Source of the DNA: Anaerolineae bacterium
GTDB lineage: Bacteria > Chloroflexota > Anaerolineae > B4-G1 > SLSP01
Direction: 5' to 3'
Assembly (NCBI GenBank): GCA_016928755.1
Contig: JAFGKB010000154.1
Location: forward strand, 1-9,974
DNA length: 9,974 nucleotides
In this document: piece after piece, positions 6,069-9,974 of the stretch
Layout of the letters: every line of letters starts with the position of its first letter
How positions within the stretch are numbered: position 1 is the stretch's first letter
Made by a program: the position numbers and the translations under genes
The notes under the pieces: generated by a model
Databases searched by the model: none
What the model saw: the letters and a program-made list of their open reading frames with translations, nothing else
What the model was told of the DNA's origin: nothing

Positions 6069-6884
6069 CTATAAACGCGCGATAATCTCATTGCGCTGGA
6101 AAGTCTGGATGGCAAACCAGAGCACCGCCGCATCAATAAGCCACAATACAAGCCCTACGCCAAAGACAAAGCCGGGGCTGAGAAAGATAACTCCCCCTAT
6201 CTGCCCAAAAATCAGCAAGAGGACAGGGAGCACGACCATTGCCCCGATTTGATAGGCATCCTGGAAGCTGTTGGCTTTGGAGGAGACCAAAATCATTGAC
6301 CCCAGACCCAATCCCGCTGCTGCCGGTGCGACCCACAGGACCAGGATAAGCCACATCACATTGGGGAAGAATATCTCACCCATCACGGGCCAGGCCGTCA
6401 GATTAACCACCACGCTATATAATACAAATCCGCCTAAAGCCACCCCCATTGCGGGGAGCCAGGCCGAAAGCATCTTGCCCATAAATAACTCTGTATCTGA
6501 AGTGGGTGTGTAAATCAGTGCTTCCAGGGTCTTCCGTTCCTTTTCCCCGGCGAAGCTGTTTGCCGCGATAGTACTGGCTACCATCAAGGGTACAATCAAG
6601 AACATTGGCGCGAAGAAATAAACTAGCATCGTCACTAATATGACTTGGGTTTCGGTGTAACCGGCAAATTGCTCCGCCATCTCATCCGGCATCATCTCCA
6701 AAAACAGCGCCAGGTCTTCAAAATCCTCTCCGGGTGGGGCCATAGGTAGGAAGTATCCCATAGCGCCGGGCATAATGACCATTAAAATCAGCGGCAGCAG
6801 AATTAACGGGAGCATCACCCCCTTATTGCGGGTGACAATCTTCAGATCCCGTAGTGCGATAGCCCTAATTGCACGGAGGTTCAT
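6069..6884 (-). CDS. ABC-2 type transporter permease
   Basis: This 271-residue integral membrane protein has about six helices (roughly 23-46, 81-107, 139-162, 173-199, 213-234, 237-260). The conserved ABC-2 signature sits after the second helix: SFAGEKERKTLEALIY followed by TPTSDTELFMGK, residues 110-137. That is the cytoplasmic coupling region of NatB/DrrB-like exporters. An acidic extracytoplasmic loop (residues 50-78, with repeated Met/Glu/Asp) separates helices 1 and 2. The start ATG overlaps the ATPase TGA as ATGA, the normal sign of translational coupling, and GGAGG in the minus-strand gene end is not needed. With the ATPase it should form a homodimeric-permease exporter; candidate substrates are drugs, antibiotics or Na+. 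Confidence 0.93.
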   Translation of the reverse strand: MNLRAIRAIALRDLKIVTRNKGVMLPLILLPLILMVIMPGAMGYFLPMAPPGEDFEDLALFLEMMPDEMAEQFAGYTETQVILVTMLVYFFAPMFLIVPLMVASTIAANSFAGEKERKTLEALIYTPTSDTELFMGKMLSAWLPAMGVALGGFVLYSVVVNLTAWPVMGEIFFPNVMWLILVLWVAPAAAGLGLGSMILVSSKANSFQDAYQIGAMVVLPVLLLIFGQIGGVIFLSPGFVFGVGLVLWLIDAAVLWFAIQTFQRNEIIARL

Positions 6885-7912
6885 AGTACACCGCCATCAA
6901 CGGTGCTCAGCACTTTCTTAAGTGCCGCTTTCTTTAGTGCGTTGTCCATATTTTTAACAGTCGCGCCTTGATCCTCATGGATAGCAAAGTAGACATCCTC
7001 CAATGTGGGTTCCTGGAGCTTAAGCTGGTAGAGCCGTCCCCCCGCGGTCACTAAGGTATTCACCACCTCCGGGATAAACTCCCGGTCAGGCAGCCATACT
7101 GTGGCCGTGTTGTTGGTATCGTGCCACTCTACATCCCGCATATAGGGTAGTGAGCCTAATGCTGCCACTGCCTCCGTTGCACCAAGCTTGGCTAACTCAA
7201 TCTCTAGTCGCACGCCCTTCCATAGATTCTGGGCCAGCTCTCTCGGTGCTCCCAATGCCATAAGCTGCCCGTGTTCCAGTACCGCCACCCGGTCACATAG
7301 CTTCTGCGCCTCTTCCAGGTTATGGGTGCAGAGGAAAACTGTGTGCCCGTTATTGTGGCTTAGATCCTGGATTAACTCGTGTACCTGTCGTGTGGCCACC
7401 GGGTCTAATCCCGAGGTTGGCTCATCCAGGAAGATCAACTTTGGCTTGTGAATTAGCGTGCGTGCCAGGGCCAACCGCTGCCGCATTCCCTTGCTATAAC
7501 CGCCCACCGGTTCGTCCCCCCGTTCCCCCAACTCGAAATCCTCAAGCATTCGCTCCACCCGTTGCGAAATCTCCGCTTCCGGCACGTTGTAGATTTGGGC
7601 ATAGAGTGACAACTGTTCTCTTGCCGTAAGTTGATCATCCAGGGCCGGGGTTTCTGTCAATACCCCGGTGTGCAAGCGCAAAGCAGCCCCGTCTTTTTGC
7701 GGGTCCATACCTAGTACTTTTGCTTGCCCCCCATTGTTGTTTAGTACCCCGTTTAAAAGACGCACGGTTGTTGTCTTCCCGGCTCCATTATGGCCCAGGA
7801 AGCCAAAAATCTCGCCTTGGTATACCTCCAGTGTTAATTCCTTTACTGCTATCGTATCACCAAACCGGCGTGTCAAATCTTGTGTTGTAATAACTGGTTG
7901 TTCCTTATTCAA
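6881..7912 (-). CDS. ABC transporter ATP-binding protein (NatA/DrrA/CcmA-like), TTG start
   Basis: The product of 343 residues is a complete ABC nucleotide-binding domain: Walker A GHNGAGKTT (40-48, Lys46), signature YSKGMRQR (139-146), Walker B LIFLDEP (Asp163, catalytic Glu164), D-loop SGLD (167-170) and switch His197. The Q-loop position carries Glu87 (LTETP), common in this exporter subfamily. Residues about 225-320 form the C-terminal DUF4162-like domain that ends in 'EPTLEDVYFAIHED'. The first codon is TTG at 7912; there is no upstream in-frame ATG, and AGGTGA ends 3 bases before it, a tight but usable ribosome site. The weak start may keep expression low. It is the first gene of the operon with permease and methyltransferase. 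Confidence 0.95.
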   Translation of the reverse strand: MNKEQPVITTQDLTRRFGDTIAVKELTLEVYQGEIFGFLGHNGAGKTTTVRLLNGVLNNNGGQAKVLGMDPQKDGAALRLHTGVLTETPALDDQLTAREQLSLYAQIYNVPEAEISQRVERMLEDFELGERGDEPVGGYSKGMRQRLALARTLIHKPKLIFLDEPTSGLDPVATRQVHELIQDLSHNNGHTVFLCTHNLEEAQKLCDRVAVLEHGQLMALGAPRELAQNLWKGVRLEIELAKLGATEAVAALGSLPYMRDVEWHDTNNTATVWLPDREFIPEVVNTLVTAGGRLYQLKLQEPTLEDVYFAIHEDQGATVKNMDNALKKAALKKVLSTVDGGVL

Positions 7913-8005
7913 TATTCACCTCGTGTTTTAACTCTATCACAAATAGTCGTTCTTAGCTTTATGCCTTTGGATGGAATTCGCATGTCCAACAGTTCAGTCT
8001 TTTCC

Positions 8006-8021
8006 CTGGTCACCTGACCAG
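8006..8021. repeat. Perfect 16-bp palindrome (7-2-7), possible operator
   Basis: CTGGTCA-CC-TGACCAG is perfectly self-complementary apart from the two central bases. It lies in the gap between the divergent ABC operon (start 7912) and the zinc-domain gene (start 8201). On the minus strand it directly follows GGATAATAC, a possible -10 toward the ABC operon. The GGTC...GACC arms recall GntR/FadR-type sites, but with a wider centre. Confidence 0.5.
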
Positions 8022-8050
8022 TATTATCCTACTTGTTCCATTTTCCATTC

Positions 8051-8102
8051 GCTCTAAGCCCCGTCCAATTTTTACTTGCTCTAAGCCCCCGTCCCCGGGG
8101 GC
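8051..8102. repeat. Short direct repeat pair plus GC hairpin in the divergent intergenic region
   Basis: GCTCTAAGCCCCGTCC (8051-8066) recurs 28 bases on as GCTCTAAGCCCCCGTCC (8079-8095), with one extra C. The second copy runs into a 6-bp stem (GCCCCC 8085-8090, GGGGGC 8097-8102). No T-run follows on either strand, so it is not a good terminator. The 288-base gap between 7912 and 8201 holds no gene that I can support. Confidence 0.55.
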
Positions 8103-8129
8103 GATATTTCTCCAGAGTTTTTCTTTTAT

Positions 8130-8158
8130 TTGACAAAAATATATGTGCATTATACAAT
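8130..8158 (+). promoter_or_regulatory. Near-consensus sigma-70 promoter of the Ada-like zinc protein gene
   Basis: TTGACA (8130-8135) is followed by 17 bases and TACAAT (8153-8158), one mismatch in twelve from the consensus. The expected start is near 8165, giving a leader of about 36 bases that contains AGGAGG at 8188-8193, 7 bases before the ATG. This is the strongest promoter in the window. Confidence 0.8.
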
Positions 8159-8200
8159 AATAACGCAATGCTGTAGTAATATGCATTAGGAGGGAAACCT

Positions 8201-8755
8201 ATGAAAAATAAGCACTCGTGGGATTGGTTAGCTGTAGCTACCATTGCCCTTATTGTCACCGGTTATGGATTGACAAAACTCTTGCGTAAATTGACGGTTG
8301 GATCCTCAGTTTCACTCCTGCGAACCTATAACCGTAGTACTTCTTCAGATAGTCAATCCCACCCAGAACCCATTCGTATCCGCATCAAAACCGTTGAACA
8401 CACTCATAAAACTGAGCCTGGTATGGCATCTGTGGAGCAAACTGAAATACCATCTGAGGAAGAATCACCGGCAACTGCGACTTTAGAATCTCAGCCTGAG
8501 CCGACTACTCCCGAACCGGACGTTGAAACGTCGCAGCCTGTGTCTCCGCAGCGTGATTTCCTGGCCCCTGGGGTTTGGAAGTGCCCTGTCAGCTTGGAAG
8601 ATGCCGCTTGCATTGGTAGTGATGACCGGGATAAATTTCACCTCGCCGGATGCCGTTGGGCCGAAAACATCAAACCCGAAAATCGTATCTGCTTCGCCAG
8701 CCGTGAGGCAGCTCTGGCCTACGACTACAAACCCTGTGGTACATGTAAGCCCTAA
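8201..8755 (+). CDS. Membrane-anchored protein with C-terminal Ada-like zinc-binding domain
   Basis: The product has 184 residues. One membrane helix (about 8-28) follows a short Lys/His-rich start and is followed by basic residues (Lys26-Lys30). A low-complexity Pro/Glu/Thr/Ser linker spans about 48-118. The C-terminal domain (about 126-184) matches the small Ada-like metal-binding unit found at the end of many secreted nucleases and lipoproteins: KFHLAGCRWA, IKPENRICF, SREAALAYDYKPC and GTCKP. The probable zinc ligands are Cys151, Cys179 and Cys182, with His147 or Cys164 as the fourth. Cys129 and Cys137 sit just ahead of it. The orientation is uncertain: the positive charges after the helix favour the long domain being cytoplasmic. 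AGGAGG sets the start clearly. Single gene, ended by the terminator at 8804-8830. The function is unknown; no nuclease domain is present. Confidence 0.8.
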   Translation: MKNKHSWDWLAVATIALIVTGYGLTKLLRKLTVGSSVSLLRTYNRSTSSDSQSHPEPIRIRIKTVEHTHKTEPGMASVEQTEIPSEEESPATATLESQPEPTTPEPDVETSQPVSPQRDFLAPGVWKCPVSLEDAACIGSDDRDKFHLAGCRWAENIKPENRICFASREAALAYDYKPCGTCKP

Positions 8756-8794
8756 CCGGCCCTGGGAAAAGTCTCAACCGAATAACGGATGCCA

Positions 8795-8830
8795 CACAAA
8801 AGAAGCCCTCCAGGCCATACCCGGAGGGCT
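8795..8830 (-). terminator. Shared terminator between convergent genes
   Basis: AGCCCTCC (8804-8811) and GGAGGGCT (8823-8830) form a perfect 8-bp stem with an 11-base loop. Read leftward the stem runs into TTCTTTTGTGTG, a proper tail for the small membrane protein gene. Read rightward it is followed by GTGATATATT, a weaker tail, so it may also stop transcripts of the zinc-domain gene. Confidence 0.8.
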
Positions 8831-8850
8831 GTGATATATTCCAACTACAT

Positions 8851-9078
8851 TTAGTAAATACTCCGCACCATCAACAACAGGCCAAAAACCGCAATCGGTA
8901 TGCCTACCACGGCTCCTACAATTGTGAGACTTACCACGATTCCCACAATCATAAACACCAGCCCCAATATTGCTGCCACCAACCGGCCCGTAAGTCCTAA
9001 AATCCCGGTCACCAACCGCCACAGTGCAACAAAGGGCCAGAAAATCCAAGGCGTCCTGCGTTCTTTTTCATCAGACAT
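8851..9078 (-). CDS. Small membrane protein, two predicted helices
   Basis: This is a 75-residue protein I cannot name. Residues 1-10 are charged (MSDEKERRTP). A Trp/Phe-rich amphipathic stretch (11-20) leads into two hydrophobic segments rich in Gly-x-x-x-Gly spacing (about 22-46 and 48-71), ending MVRSIY. The second segment's VGAVVGIPIAVFGLLL pattern recurs in many small bacterial membrane proteins without known function. Support for it being real comes from AGGAGA 7-8 bases ahead of the ATG, membrane-like composition over the whole length, and a dedicated terminator 21 bases after the stop. A 118-bp gap separates it from the upstream phosphatase gene, so it may have its own promoter. Confidence 0.72.
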   Translation of the reverse strand: MSDEKERRTPWIFWPFVALWRLVTGILGLTGRLVAAILGLVFMIVGIVVSLTIVGAVVGIPIAVFGLLLMVRSIY

Positions 9079-9195
9079 TTCACTCTCTCCTGTTCTCTAA
9101 TCAAAGATTCGTCATATAGTCTTTAGACGTAATTTACTTACAACTATATCTATTACGCACTATCAAGAAGAAAGTTGCAGAGCCTAGAAGGAATT

Positions 9196-9810
9196 TTAGC
9201 CCAAATGTGAAATATCTCCCCAACGTTCAATCGTACTATGCTCACTATTTGCATTAATGACACTGAGACTTGTTTCCCGGATACGGGGGCCATCCCAGAG
9301 CTTGGATAGCGGCCAACCCTGATAGTGGCTAAGGATTGTCAAAATAGTGAGAGTATGGCTCACCACCAGCACACACTGCCCGGCATGCTGTTCCGCAATC
9401 TCACGGATAGCGGGCACGGCCCGTTCTGAAAGGTCCTCATAAGTTTCACCCTCGCCCACCGGCTTGTAGAGGTGGGGCGCGCTTACAAAAGCCTCAAATG
9501 CTTCCGGGTGATGCTGTTTTACATAATCAACCAGAACCCCATCCCATGTCGGCATGTGAATTTCACGCAGATTATCCACCTTTTGTACGGGTAAATCCCG
9601 TTCCCCGCGAATCAACTCTGCTGTTCTCATCGCTCGCCCTGTGCTGCTGGCATAAACAGCGTCAAAATGTACATCCTTCAAACTCTCCCCCAGTAACATT
9701 GCTTGCTCGATACCCCGCTCACTCAAGGGCGAATCTGCCCAACCTTGCATACGATGTTGGCTATTCCAAACCGTTTGCCCGTGCCTTACCAGATAAAGTT
9801 TTGTTTTCAT
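9196..9810 (-). CDS. Histidine phosphatase superfamily protein (phosphoglycerate mutase-like)
   Basis: The enzyme of 204 residues has the full branch 1 signature. The phospho-accepting His10 lies in the LVRHGQT motif (with Arg9) and Asn16 follows. Phosphate-binding Arg59 and Arg62 lie in SSTGRAMRT, the acid/base Glu83 is in LREIHMPTWDG, and the second His152 is in VVSHTLTI. Length and motifs match broad-specificity phosphatases such as CobC or PhoE and cofactor-dependent mutase-like proteins; true glycolytic mutases are about 230-250 residues, so phosphatase activity is more likely. Substrate cannot be given. No cobalamin gene is nearby. GAGGTG stands 5 bases before the ATG. The mutation-prone WEG motif is WDG here, a conservative change. 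Confidence 0.93.
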   Translation of the reverse strand: MKTKLYLVRHGQTVWNSQHRMQGWADSPLSERGIEQAMLLGESLKDVHFDAVYASSTGRAMRTAELIRGERDLPVQKVDNLREIHMPTWDGVLVDYVKQHHPEAFEAFVSAPHLYKPVGEGETYEDLSERAVPAIREIAEQHAGQCVLVVSHTLTILTILSHYQGWPLSKLWDGPRIRETSLSVINANSEHSTIERWGDISHLG

Positions 9811-9837
9811 ATTTACACCTCACTAGCTTTTATAGAA

Positions 9838-9853
9838 ATAAGCACCTGCTTAT
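9838..9853. repeat. Perfect 16-bp palindrome (7-2-7) upstream of the phosphatase gene
   Basis: ATAAGCA-CC-TGCTTAT has the same 7-2-7 geometry and CACCTG core as the site at 8006-8021. It starts 28 bases upstream of the phosphatase ATG. On the minus strand it overlaps the spacer between TTGCAT and TATAAA (19-base spacer), a candidate promoter, which is where a repressor or a MerR-like activator would bind. Confidence 0.5.
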
Positions 9854-9974
9854 ATGCAAGTACCTCCTTAGTGTATCATAAAACCAATTTCTTACCTTTT
9901 TTAAAAATTTGAGTTTATTTGTGTCCATTCACGTTCATTCGTGGTAAAAATTCCCACATAATTTCCTTGACTTC
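9854..9974. other. Right-hand intergenic stretch, no gene seen
   Basis: This is AT-rich sequence with no supported coding region. Around 9922-9948 there is a short imperfect tandem phrase (TCCATTCACG then TTCATTCGTG, period 10). It is too short to classify. Confidence 0.4.

Noticed and set aside
8051..8102. CRISPR array or tandem-repeat element
   Set aside because: There are only two copies of a 16-17-base unit with a 12-base gap and no further copies, so it is too little for an array.
8029..8259. Minus-strand open frame across the 8201 gene's promoter and start
   Set aside because: It overlaps a near-consensus promoter, the ribosome site and the start of the zinc-domain gene, and its composition is not protein-like.
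8774..9049. Second minus-strand frame over the small membrane protein
   Set aside because: It runs through the terminator hairpin at 8804-8830, while the frame at 8851-9078 has a ribosome site and a coherent membrane profile.

Overview
The window is about 10 kb of a mid-GC bacterial chromosome segment with ten protein genes. I see no tRNA, rRNA, CRISPR array or transposase. The mix of a PhoR-type kinase, a signal-anchored TIM-barrel protein paired with a NarL-type regulator, an ABC-2 exporter operon and a membrane-anchored Ada-like zinc protein would fit a Chloroflexota (Anaerolineae-like) genome. That placement is a guess from gene content; no marker gene is present.

Layout. 2-886 (-): the N-terminal 295 codons of a membrane-anchored sensor histidine kinase that continues off the left edge. 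929-2956 (-): a two-gene, visibly AT-richer unit, an ABC/OLD-like ATPase followed 6 bp later by an RloB-family protein. This is the architecture of AbiL-type phage-defence pairs and the most interesting part of the window. It has its own candidate promoter and a perfect inverted repeat just downstream of it. 3141-5232 (+): a divergent pair, an extracytoplasmic TIM-barrel (glycosidase-like) protein and a NarL/FixJ response regulator, closed by a strong hairpin terminator at 5265-5288. 5293-7912 (-): a three-gene operon of ABC ATPase (TTG start), ABC-2 permease (ATGA overlap) and a SAM-dependent methyltransferase. 8201-8755 (+): a membrane-anchored protein with a long Pro/Glu/Thr linker and a C-terminal Ada-like Cys4 domain, behind a near-consensus sigma-70 promoter. 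8851-9078 (-): a small two-helix membrane protein that converges on it at a shared terminator. 9196-9810 (-): a histidine-phosphatase-superfamily enzyme.

How the parts work together. The ATPase and RloB protein are probably one conflict (anti-phage) module, dropped between ordinary signalling and envelope genes. The histidine kinase is of the HisKA (PhoR) class and is unlikely to be the partner of the NarL regulator, which is an orphan here. The ABC pair is a drug or Na+ export-type transporter with a co-transcribed methyltransferase of unknown substrate. Intergenic regions hold several perfect inverted repeats. Two 7-2-7 palindromes, at 8006-8021 and 9838-9853, share the core CACCTG and may be operators. 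The kinase and the TIM-barrel gene both have -10-like hexamers placed so close to the start codon that their mRNAs could be leaderless.
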